45,448 nt of DNA from Polaromonas sp. UBA4122. Lineage in GTDB: Bacteria; Pseudomonadota; Gammaproteobacteria; Burkholderiales; Burkholderiaceae_C. The stretch spans positions 1 through 45,448 of the forward strand of contig DFWY01000081.1 in assembly GCA_002381615.1 (NCBI GenBank), read 5' to 3'. This document shows, in pieces, positions 33,709-43,000 of this stretch. The position numbers were made by a program, and so were the translations under genes. Below the pieces are notes generated by a model. The model was not told the DNA's origin and did no database searches. It worked only from the letters and a program-made list of their open reading frames with translations. How positions within the stretch are numbered: position 1 is the first letter of the stretch; each line of letters starts with the position of its first letter.

Positions 33709-33942
33709 ATGAAAGCATCCAAATCTCTGACCTCGATACTAGCGGCGGCCGCTGTGGTGGGTGTCATCAGCCTGGCTTACGCCCAGACTGCCGACACCAC
33801 GGCGCCGAGCTACAGCTCCGGCCAGACCTTGCAGAATCAGGGCACGGCCAGCCCCGACACCGGCGTGCAAACGCCTTCGACCAGCACTACTGACACTGCG
33901 GTTACGGCGACCGAGCGCCCGGCTCAGGCTGACCGCAATTAA
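33709..33942 (+). CDS. small secreted Thr/Ser-rich protein of unknown function
   Basis: 77 residues from ATG 33709, preceded by TTAGGAG. The first 26 residues are a Sec signal peptide (MKASKS, hydrophobic alanine/valine core, cleavage after AYA). The mature part of about 50 residues is Thr/Ser/Pro/Gln-rich without cysteines and looks unstructured (TASPDTGVQTPSTSTTDTAV). No family recognised. It is divergent from the QseB/PmrA-like system, a position often taken by small periplasmic modulators or targets of such systems; this link is only positional. Confidence 0.7.
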   Translation: MKASKSLTSILAAAAVVGVISLAYAQTADTTAPSYSSGQTLQNQGTASPDTGVQTPSTSTTDTAVTATERPAQADRN

Positions 33943-34060
33943 GTCAAGGCATTCATGCACGCTGGCGTGAGGCAACCCGGGCGGGCATCGTGCGTTTCGC
34001 GCATGCGGCCCGGGGTGTTTCGGGCAGTGGTTGAAGAGGCGTGCTTTTTGCTTAACTACT

Positions 34061-34867
34061 ATGCATCGCCATATTTCACAGAATCCGGCTCCCCAAGGCG
34101 GCCATTCGGGGACACGCGGATGTTCGGATGGGGTTGACGGACTCAAGCATGGCATTTTGGTGGGTCTTGCGATCCTGGCGCTGACCTTGCCGCCATTTCG
34201 TACCGCTTCCGTATCCAGCCTATTGCCAGGCGCGTTGGTGGCGATTCAGGCGCCGCCACGCTTCGCGGACTTCGGTGACGAAAGTGCTTCCGTCGAAGCC
34301 CAACAGGTGGCGAACTGGGTGGTTGACTCAGGCGATAACCATCAACTCTTTTTTGTGATCCTCGACAAGAAAAACGCCAAGGTGTTCGTATTTGATCCGG
34401 GAGGCAAATTGCGCGGTGCGACGCCGGTGCTGATCGGTTCGGCCAAAGGTGATGATTCAGTTGCCGGCATCGGCGGCCGGCCCATAGCCAAAGTTCAGCC
34501 TCACGAACGAACCACACCGGCGGGCCGTTTCATGGCGGAGCTAGGCCGCAACGCATCGGGTGAAGATGTGGTGTGGGTGGACTACGATGCGGCGGTCTCG
34601 ATGCATCGCGTGCGCACCCTGGTGCCCCAAGAGCGTCGCCTCGAGCGTCTCGCTTCGCCCTCTGTGGAGGACCACCGCATTTCCTATGGCTGTATCAACG
34701 TGCCGGTTGAATTTTTTGAAAACGTGGTGAGTCCGGCGTTCAACGCCCGCCATGGCGTGGTCTATGTGTTGCCTGAGGTTAAATCAGTGGCTGAAGTGTT
34801 CACTTCGGTTTACGACGTCGCCGCAAAATACCCGCTGGCAAACCAGATGAGTCAAATTGGAATCTGA
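34061..34867 (+). CDS. L,D-transpeptidase-like (YkuD-family) exported protein
   Basis: 268 residues from ATG 34061; TTG 34031 and later TTG/GTG codons are alternatives. A hydrophobic segment (HGILVGLAILALTLPPF) near residue 40 is probably a signal anchor. The C-terminal half carries HRISYGCINVPVEFFE, in which the YkuD motif SHGCIN has Tyr for His, with the nucleophile Cys intact, and an upstream His in AVSMHRVRTL. Enzymes of this fold cross-link peptidoglycan or attach proteins to it. TTPAGRFMAEL is typical of the start of the domain. The stop codon lies in a REP-like TCTGACCC motif. A murein role would suit the neighbouring envelope-stress genes. Confidence 0.8.
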   Translation: MHRHISQNPAPQGGHSGTRGCSDGVDGLKHGILVGLAILALTLPPFRTASVSSLLPGALVAIQAPPRFADFGDESASVEAQQVANWVVDSGDNHQLFFVILDKKNAKVFVFDPGGKLRGATPVLIGSAKGDDSVAGIGGRPIAKVQPHERTTPAGRFMAELGRNASGEDVVWVDYDAAVSMHRVRTLVPQERRLERLASPSVEDHRISYGCINVPVEFFENVVSPAFNARHGVVYVLPEVKSVAEVFTSVYDVAAKYPLANQMSQIGI

Positions 34868-34891
34868 CCCTCATTTCAGACCCTCATTTCA
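34866..34891 (+). repeat. 13-bp tandem repeat at the L,D-transpeptidase stop codon
   Basis: GACCCTCATTTCA occurs twice in direct tandem. Together with the preceding AAATTGGAATCTGACCC it resembles the GGGTCAGA-type REP ends seen at 24000-24084. The stop TGA is the first part of the repeat. Confidence 0.6.
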
Positions 34892-34920
34892 TGCGGTAGT
34901 TTATGAGAAATTCCCGCTTC

Positions 34921-34966
34921 TAGTCCCGTAGCACATGCGCAACCAGCTGCTGAATTAATAGCAATT
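34921..34966 (+). repeat. short hairpin repeat, copy F
   Basis: TAGTCCCGTAGCACATGCGC, then AACCAGCTGCTGAATTAATA and GCAA. The tail GCTGcTGAATTAATAGCA corresponds to the GCTATTaaaATAGTAGC hairpin of the other copies. It lies between the convergent L,D-transpeptidase and argH genes. Confidence 0.65.
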
Positions 34967-34998
34967 CAAGCCAGCCACAAGGGAATAAATCAAGCCCC

Positions 34999-36408
<1,410 letters not shown>

Positions 36409-36630
36409 GTCGGGCTTTCTTTCGGGCGGTCACGGGTCGGGGCCGTGCAGGGTGGAGGCTAGGGGGCCAAGTGCGCTATTCTGGACAACTGTGCGGTCGG
36501 GCTCGGCTTACCTGGTGGTTCAACCCATGGTTGAAAGGCCACGACAGTGCAATACTCGTCCTTGTGATTTTATCTGCGCGCCGCACCTGCCCTGGAGATT
36601 GAAATAAGCTCAACAACTTCCACAGAATCG

Positions 36631-37695
36631 ATGAAGCCGTCGCACTGTCCACAGAACGTAGAAGAATCCACGCTGCAGGGAGGTTCTATCCTGGACGACG
36701 ACGCGGCGGTGCCATGCCCGCCGCCACGCGCCAGCATGTTTGACGCCTGCCACGTCGGGGTAGTGTTGCGCGCGGTGCTGTTTGTGGAGGCGGTGGTGGG
36801 GGTGGGCGCCATGTTTGGGGCCAGTCAGGCGGTCGATTGGCTGCTGCGGTTTTCTCTGCTGACCGGCGGCGTGCTGCCCGCCACGCTGGCCTGGCTGATC
36901 GCCGTTTGCGCACTGAAGACCCGCCTGAACCGGCTGGAGCCTTCGCGTCAGTGGCTGGCCGGCATGGTGCTGGGTGCGGCCGCGGGGTTGTATGGCTGCG
37001 GCCTGCTGGCCTTGATGGGGCTGCTGCAGCCGGCGCCCTGGTGGGCCAGCGCGGCGGCAGGCGCTTTGCTCTCGGCCATGGTGCTGGCAGGTCTTTTCTG
37101 GCGCGCCAAGGCGCGCACACCGGCGGCCACGGCGGCGCGGCTGGCCGAGTTGCAGTCGCGCATCCGTCCGCACTTTCTGTTCAACACGCTCAACAGCGCC
37201 ATTGCGCTGGTGCGCGCCGAGCCCGCCAAGGCCGAAGCCGTACTGGAAGACCTGAGCGAGCTGTTTCGTCATGCGCTGGCCGACCCGGCCGAGTCGGTCA
37301 CGCTGGGGCAGGAAATCGCGCTGGCCCAGCGCTATATGGCGATTGAGCAGATCCGCTTTGGCGAGCGCCTGCAGGTGCAGTGGAGCCTGGACGCCCGTGC
37401 TGATCAGGCCAAACTGCCGCCCTTGCTGCTGCAGCCGCTGGTGGAAAACGCGGTCATGCACGGCGTGGAGCCCAGTGCCAGCGGCGCGCAAATCAGAATC
37501 TCCACCCTCAGGCGCGGCAGCACGGTGGTGATCAAAGTGACCAATTCAACACCCGCCGGCGTGGGAACGCGTGGCCACGGGCTGGCACTGGCCAATGTGC
37601 GCGAGCGCCTGCTCTTGCTGCATGATGTGCAGGCACAGTTTAAGACCGTGTTCAAGGACGGCGTATTTCAGGTCAGGCTGGAGATTCCTGCATGA
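36631..37695 (+). CDS. AlgZ/LytS-type sensor histidine kinase
   Basis: 354 residues. Four predicted membrane helices (about 42-63, 70-92, 109-131, 137-156) lead into a His_kinase domain of the LytS/AlgZ type. The phospho-acceptor is H181 in RIRPHFLFNTLNSA, followed by VLEDLSELFRHAL and the ATPase motif LLLQPLVENAVMHGVEP, then GHGLALANVRERL. The partner is the LytTR regulator 118 bp downstream. In Pseudomonas the orthologous pair (algZ/algR next to argH) controls alginate and type IV pili. The same targets cannot be assumed here. The first 35 residues are polar and Cys-containing. Confidence 0.88.
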   Translation: MKPSHCPQNVEESTLQGGSILDDDAAVPCPPPRASMFDACHVGVVLRAVLFVEAVVGVGAMFGASQAVDWLLRFSLLTGGVLPATLAWLIAVCALKTRLNRLEPSRQWLAGMVLGAAAGLYGCGLLALMGLLQPAPWWASAAAGALLSAMVLAGLFWRAKARTPAATAARLAELQSRIRPHFLFNTLNSAIALVRAEPAKAEAVLEDLSELFRHALADPAESVTLGQEIALAQRYMAIEQIRFGERLQVQWSLDARADQAKLPPLLLQPLVENAVMHGVEPSASGAQIRISTLRRGSTVVIKVTNSTPAGVGTRGHGLALANVRERLLLLHDVQAQFKTVFKDGVFQVRLEIPA

Positions 37696-37696
37696 T

Positions 37697-37813
37697 CCTG
37701 GAAACGACAGTTGGACGCGCTCTCAGCCAAGCGGTGAGATGTTTCAGGATGAAAAAAGTGAGCATTATTGCGGACTTCTTTAGTGGCCCAAGCGGTCAAC
37801 TGTGGTTTCCAGG
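37697..37813. repeat. inverted repeat spanning the kinase-regulator gap
   Basis: CCTGGAAACGACAGTTGGA (37697-37715) is the near-exact reverse complement of TCAACTGTGGTTTCCAGG (37795-37813). The two arms bracket the whole intercistronic region, from the kinase stop to the base before the regulator ATG. The right arm belongs to a 25-bp repeat also present at 29533-29557. Between the arms is an unrecognised 80-bp sequence with no gene. The right arm overlaps the leader of the regulator, and no Shine-Dalgarno other than CCAGG remains. Confidence 0.6.
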
Positions 37814-38554
37814 ATGACACTCAAAGTACTGGTGGTTGACGACGAAGCACTGGCCCGCGCGCGCCTGCGTACCCTGCTGGGCGATTGCGTGGCGCCGGCT
37901 GCGCTGGTGGCCGCGGAAGCGGCCGATGCCGTGCAGGCCATGACGGCCCTGAGGAGAGACACCTTTGATGTGGTGTTGCTGGACATCCGCATGCCGGGGC
38001 TTGACGGCATCGCGCTGGCTCAAACCATCGCCGCCTTGCCCCAGCCGCCCGCCGTGGTGTTTGTCACGGCGCATTCCGAACATGCTGTGCAGGCCTTCGA
38101 GGTCGAAGCCATGGACTACCTGACCAAGCCAGTGCGGCTGGAGCGCTTGCAGCAGGCGCTACAAAAAGTGGAGCGCCTGGCGCAATCACAACGGGCGCTA
38201 CGGCCTGATTTACCTGATGAAATGCTGATCATCCAGGACCGGGGCAGGACGGAGCGTGTGCCGCTGGCCGAAGTGCTTTACTTCAAAGCCGAGCTCAAAT
38301 ACATCACCGTGCGCACCGCCAGCCGAAGCTACATTCTGGACGGCTCACTGAGCGAGATGGAAGAGCGCCATGCCGCGCAGTTCATGCGCATACACCGCAA
38401 TGCACTGATTGCGCGGTGCGCCATACGTGCGCTCGAAAAGCATTTTGACCCTGAGGAGGGAGAGGGCTGGGCGGTGCGGCTCAACGGCATTGACGAAGTG
38501 CTGGCGGTTTCGCGGCGACAGCTCAGCGCGGTTCGGGAAGCTATCGTGGGCTGA
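37814..38554 (+). CDS. AlgR/LytR-type response regulator (receiver plus LytTR)
   Basis: 246 residues from ATG 37814. The receiver domain has acidic residues DDE (9-11), phospho-acceptor D57 (VVLLDIRMPGLDG), Thr/Ser in VFVTAHSE and Lys in DYLTKPVRLERL. The C-terminal LytTR DNA-binding domain shows LYFKAELKYITVRT, SLSEMEERHAAQFMRIHRNALI and VSRRQLSAVRE (each read as separate strands). It is the cognate of the AlgZ-like kinase upstream. Its stop overlaps an ATG of the next reading frame (TGATG). Confidence 0.92.
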   Translation: MTLKVLVVDDEALARARLRTLLGDCVAPAALVAAEAADAVQAMTALRRDTFDVVLLDIRMPGLDGIALAQTIAALPQPPAVVFVTAHSEHAVQAFEVEAMDYLTKPVRLERLQQALQKVERLAQSQRALRPDLPDEMLIIQDRGRTERVPLAEVLYFKAELKYITVRTASRSYILDGSLSEMEERHAAQFMRIHRNALIARCAIRALEKHFDPEEGEGWAVRLNGIDEVLAVSRRQLSAVREAIVG

Positions 38555-38745
38555 TGGCGCTTCTCCAGCAGCGCCCATCAGGCACGGCAACCGGTCCGTT
38601 CCGGCGCCAGCGTCCTACACGGTTTCGCTTGTTCCTGGGTTTGAATGGACGCACGACGATTGTGGGAGTGCGCGCGCCGTTTTTTGCCAATCAGCAGGTC
38701 AGTGCGCCAGCGAGGCTGCACCAGCGGATATTTATGAGGAACCAG

Positions 38746-39915
38746 ATGACCGAAGAACACCCTGCAGACATTCCGCTTGCCGACCCTGAAGCGGCGTTGT
38801 TGACCGAGCCAGAACGGGTGCTTCTTCACATGCCGGTGGACATCCGCAATATGTCGCTGGTGGTACTGGCCGTTCTGGCCAGTGTTTTTGTGCTTCACTG
38901 GGCCAAGGCCGTCGTTATACCGGTGATGCTCAGCGTGCTGTTCAGCTACGCGCTCTCGCCTTTGGTCAACTGGATGGAACTCAAACGCGTGCCGCGCTGG
39001 CTGGGCTCCGCGGTGCTGCTGCTGGCGATTTTAAGTGCGATTGGGTCGACCGCGTATTCGCTCAGGGATCAGGCCTCGCAACTCGTGGAGGCGCTGCCGG
39101 CGGCGGCGCAAAAGCTCAGGGAGGCAGTGAAACCGCGCAGCGGCAGATCGGACAGCACGCTGGAAACCGTGCAGAAAGCCGCGTCGCAAATTGAGCAGGC
39201 TGCGCAGGAGAGTGCAACGCCCGGCAGCACCCGCGGCGCCACGCGTGTGGTGGTCGAGCCGCCGCGTTTCAACGTCAAGGACTATCTGTGGTCGGGCACG
39301 ATTGGCCTGATCGCCCTGATGGGTCAGACCACCGTGGTTGTTTTCCTCACCTACTTTCTGATGTTCTCTGGCGACACCTTTCGCCGCAAGCTGATCAAGC
39401 TGGCCGGCCCCAGCCTCAGCAACAAGAAAATCACGCTGCAGGCACTGCACGAAATCACCGGCCAGATCCAGCGCTACCTGCAGGTGCAGTTGCTGATCAG
39501 CGCGCTGGTGGGGGTGCTGACCTGGCTGGCCCTGCTGGCCATCGGACTTGACAATGCTGCGGTGTGGGGCATTGTTGCAGGCGTGCTGAATCTGGTGCCT
39601 TATGTGGGTTCACTGGTCACGGCAGCAGCCTCGGCGCTGGTCGGTTTTTTGCAGTTTGGTTCGCTCAACATGGCCTTGGCGGTGGGCGGCGCCTCGCTGC
39701 TCATACACACCCTCGTCGGCAACCTGCTCACGCCCTGGCTGACCAGCCGCACCAGCCGCATGAGCCCGGTGGCGGTCTTTGTAGGGCTGCTTGCATGGGG
39801 CTGGTTGTGGGGCGTCTGGGGACTGCTGCTGGGGATACCCATTCTGATGATCGTCAAGGCCATTTGTGACCGGGTGGATGACCTGAAGCCGATTGGCGAG
39901 TTTCTGGGATCGTAG
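38746..39915 (+). CDS. AI-2E/PerM-family transporter
   Basis: 389 residues. Two or three N-terminal helices (MSLVVLAVLASVFVLHWAKAV and AVVIPVMLSVLFSYALSPLV overlapping), a soluble middle domain rich in Ala/Gln (about 90-170), and a C-terminal block of five helices with the family motif IVAGVLNLVPYVGSLV and GNLLTPWLTSRTSRMSPV. Family members export autoinducer-2 or other small molecules, or act as Na+/H+ antiporters. The AGGA before ATG 38746 supports this start. A frame overlapping the AlgR-like stop (ATG 38554) would add 64 non-homologous residues and is not preferred. Confidence 0.88.
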   Translation: MTEEHPADIPLADPEAALLTEPERVLLHMPVDIRNMSLVVLAVLASVFVLHWAKAVVIPVMLSVLFSYALSPLVNWMELKRVPRWLGSAVLLLAILSAIGSTAYSLRDQASQLVEALPAAAQKLREAVKPRSGRSDSTLETVQKAASQIEQAAQESATPGSTRGATRVVVEPPRFNVKDYLWSGTIGLIALMGQTTVVVFLTYFLMFSGDTFRRKLIKLAGPSLSNKKITLQALHEITGQIQRYLQVQLLISALVGVLTWLALLAIGLDNAAVWGIVAGVLNLVPYVGSLVTAAASALVGFLQFGSLNMALAVGGASLLIHTLVGNLLTPWLTSRTSRMSPVAVFVGLLAWGWLWGVWGLLLGIPILMIVKAICDRVDDLKPIGEFLGS

Positions 39916-39971
39916 TGTGGCTGACGACGGCGCGGAAGATAAGCGGGCTGACGGCATTTTGTAAAGCCTTT

Positions 39972-40025
39972 TAGTCCTCTATCCAAGACAGGACGGGCGT
40001 AAACAGCTATTAAAGTTGTAGCATT
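39972..40025 (+). repeat. short hairpin repeat, copy G
   Basis: TAGTCC head, variable middle, then GGACGGGCGTAAACAGCTAT and TAAAGTTGTAGCA. This copy and copy A share a 19-base identical core, GACGGGCGTAAACAGCTAT. It lies between the convergent AI-2E-type and glucan-synthase-like genes and ends 14 bp before the latter's stop. Confidence 0.75.
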
Positions 40026-40039
40026 CAAACTGCTCGTTG

Positions 40040-43000
40040 TTAGTCCGAGCGGCCTGGAACAGCAACTTCCGGCGGGTGCGCCAGCACCGCTTCGCCGTGC
40101 ACCAGCAGCACGGCTGGCTGCGGCAGGGTATCGAGCGCCACCCACTCGCCCCAGCCCAGCACCTGGTCGGTCTTCAGCGGCGCCTCGGCATCGTGGTTGC
40201 GCTGCCAGTGTACGGTGATGTCGCGCCCTTGCAACTTCAAGCGGATTTCCACGGCGGGCCAATGCGCCGGCAGGCGCGGCGACAAGGACAGCCGGCCCGG
40301 CCGCACGGCCAGGCCGAGCAGCGTTTCCAGTGCTGCACGGTACAGCCAGGCGGCCGATCCGGTGTACCAGCTCCAGCCGCCGCGGCCGACATAGGGCGCG
40401 GCGCTGTAGATGTCACCGGCCATCACATAAGGCTCGATTTCGTAGGCGGGGCCGCGCTGCGGATGCTGGCTGCGGTGTGCGGGGCTGAGGGCCTCAAAGC
40501 TGTTCCAGGCGCCCTCGGTGTCACCGGTGAGGGCCTGAGCCATCATGGCCCAGACGCCGGCGTGCGAATACTGGCCGCCGTTTTCGCGCACGCCCGGCGG
40601 ATAGGCCTGGATGTAGCCGGGGTTGTTCCCCGAATGCTGAAATGGCGGATCCAGCAGGCGCAGCAGACCCGCTTGTTCATCGATCAGCTGTTCGCTGAGT
40701 GACTGCATGGCCGGGGTGGTGAAGGCCGCCGTGGACGCACCGGACAGCACCGCCCAGGCCTGCGCGATGAGGTCGATGCGGCATTCGGCGTTGGCAGCCG
40801 AGCCCAGCGGCGCGCCGTTGTCGAAAAAGGCGCGGCGGAACCAGGCGCCGTCCCAGCCGGCATCGTGCAGCGCGGCGACCCAGCCGCTGCGCGCCTCAAC
40901 CCAGCGCGCAGCGCGCCCGTTGTCACCGCGCGCTTTGGCGAAAGGCAGGAAGCACTCGACCACGCTGCACAGGAACCAGCCCAGCCAGACCGATTCACCG
41001 CGGCCTTCGTGGCCGACGCGGTTCATGCCGTCGTTCCAGTCACCCGTGCCCATCAGCGGCAAGCCGTGTACGCCCACCGCCAGGCTGTGGTCTATGGTGC
41101 GGGCGCAGTGCTCATAGACGCTGGCGGATTGCGCGCTGATGTGCGGCACATAGTAGGCGTCCTCGGCGCCCTCGGGAATGGGCGGGCCGTCGATGAAGGG
41201 GACGGCTTCATCGAGCAGGGCCACATCGCCGGTCACCTCGACATAGTGAGCGCAGGCATAAGGCAGCCAGAGCAGATCGTCGGAAAAATGTGTGCGCACC
41301 CCTGCGCCGCCGGGCGCGTGCCACCAGTGCTGGACATCGCCTTCGGGGAATTGGCGCGAGGCGTTCAGCACGATCTGCTCGCGCAGGCGCCCCGGGTCGG
41401 CCAGGCCCAAGGCCATCGCGTCCTGCAACTGGTCCCGAAAGCCGAAAGCGCCGCCGGCCTGGTAAAACCCGGCCTTGGACCAGAGGCGGCACGCCACGGT
41501 TTGGTAGAGCAGCCAGCGGTTGAGCAGGGCGTCGAACAGCGGGTCGGGCGTTTGCACTTGCACTTTGCCCAGCAGCTGTGACCACCAGGCCTTGACGCCT
41601 GCCAGTGCCTGGCCGCCATCGTCCGCTGTTTTGCGCTGTGCCCAGTCCAGGGCCATCTGCTCCGCGGCAGCCGCATCCGCCCCGTGGCCCAGGATGAAAC
41701 TGAACTCCAGCACGCCACCGCCGGCCAGGATGAACTCGCCGGCGAGGGCGGCGCAGGGATCGAGCGCGCCACCACTGCGTTGCCCCAGTGTGTCGGGTAG
41801 CACCAGTCGCCCCAGCGTGTCGAAGAATTCGCCACGATTGCAGGTCCACTGCATTCCGGTCGCCGCGCCGACTGTGGCGAGAAAAGCGAGAAATACGGTG
41901 GAGCCGCCGAAGCCGCCCTGGCTTTCGCGCTGCTGGGCGAACACGGCCGCCTGCTCGGGGCCTTTCCAGGTGTGCAGCGTACGCCGTGCGCCGCGTGCGT
42001 CGCCCATCTGCCATTCCACCATCGCCACGGCGCGCAATCGCCGCCGTCCGCCACCTTCGTGCCGGACGCGCACCTGCACCACCTTCACCGCCTCGCTCAG
42101 GTCGGCAAAGAAAGTCGTTTCCACTTGCAGGCCGCCGTGCAGGCCCTCAAACACCGAATAACCTTGACCATGGCGCACGCTCCAGCGGCTGTCCGGCGCA
42201 GTTAACAGGGAGGGCGCCAAGGGAAAGACCTGGCCGCTGTCCAGGTCCTGCAGCAGCCAATGCTCGAAGGCGGGGTCGCGCACCGGGTCGTTAGACCAAG
42301 GCGTGATCTGGTGCAGCCGGCTGTTGCCAGCCCAGGTATAGCCGCTGCCCGTTTCCGACACCTGGAAACCGAACGCCGGGTTGGCGATGACGTTGACCCA
42401 AGGCCTGGGCAATGTCTGGCCGTCTTGCAACTCAAAATGGAACTCGCCGCTTGCTGGGTCGAAGTGGCCCTGGGGTGATATTCCCGTCGCGGTCCCCGCC
42501 GCGGGCACCTGGCCGGAAAGTGGTGCCCGGGCCACCGCGCTGTTGCGCTGCGGCAGCCAACTCTCGCGCAGGGCCGCCACTTGCACTTCGAGGGGCCGGC
42601 CATCGGCGCTGAGCACGACACGCGCCAGCCCGGCCAGCGCGGCTTTCTCGGTGACGGCCATCTCGTGCTCGCGCAGCAGGTAAAAGCCCGCAGCGTCACT
42701 GGGTGGGAAGCTGTATTGCACGGCCTGCATCAGCCGGTCGCGCAGCGCCAGAATGTCGCGCTGCAAGGGCATCAGGTAAGAGTTGGGCTCGCTGTTGAGC
42801 ACCACCACGTCAACCGCCAGCCCGCCGAAGGCCCACCAGGGCTGCGCCCGCAGCAGCGCATGCACCAGCGGCATCCCGCTGGGCGAATGGATGCGCACCA
42901 GCACGATGGGCTTGTCGCCCGAAATGGCGAAGCGCCAGAGCTGGCGCTGGTCCAGCGGCGTGCGTTCGGCCGCCGGCCGGGACAGGCTGTACATGAGCGC

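Noticed and set aside
38554-38745. ATG overlapping the AlgR-like stop as start of the AI-2E-family gene.
   Set aside because: The 64 extra residues lack similarity to the family, and a good ribosome binding site precedes ATG 38746; kept only as an alternative.
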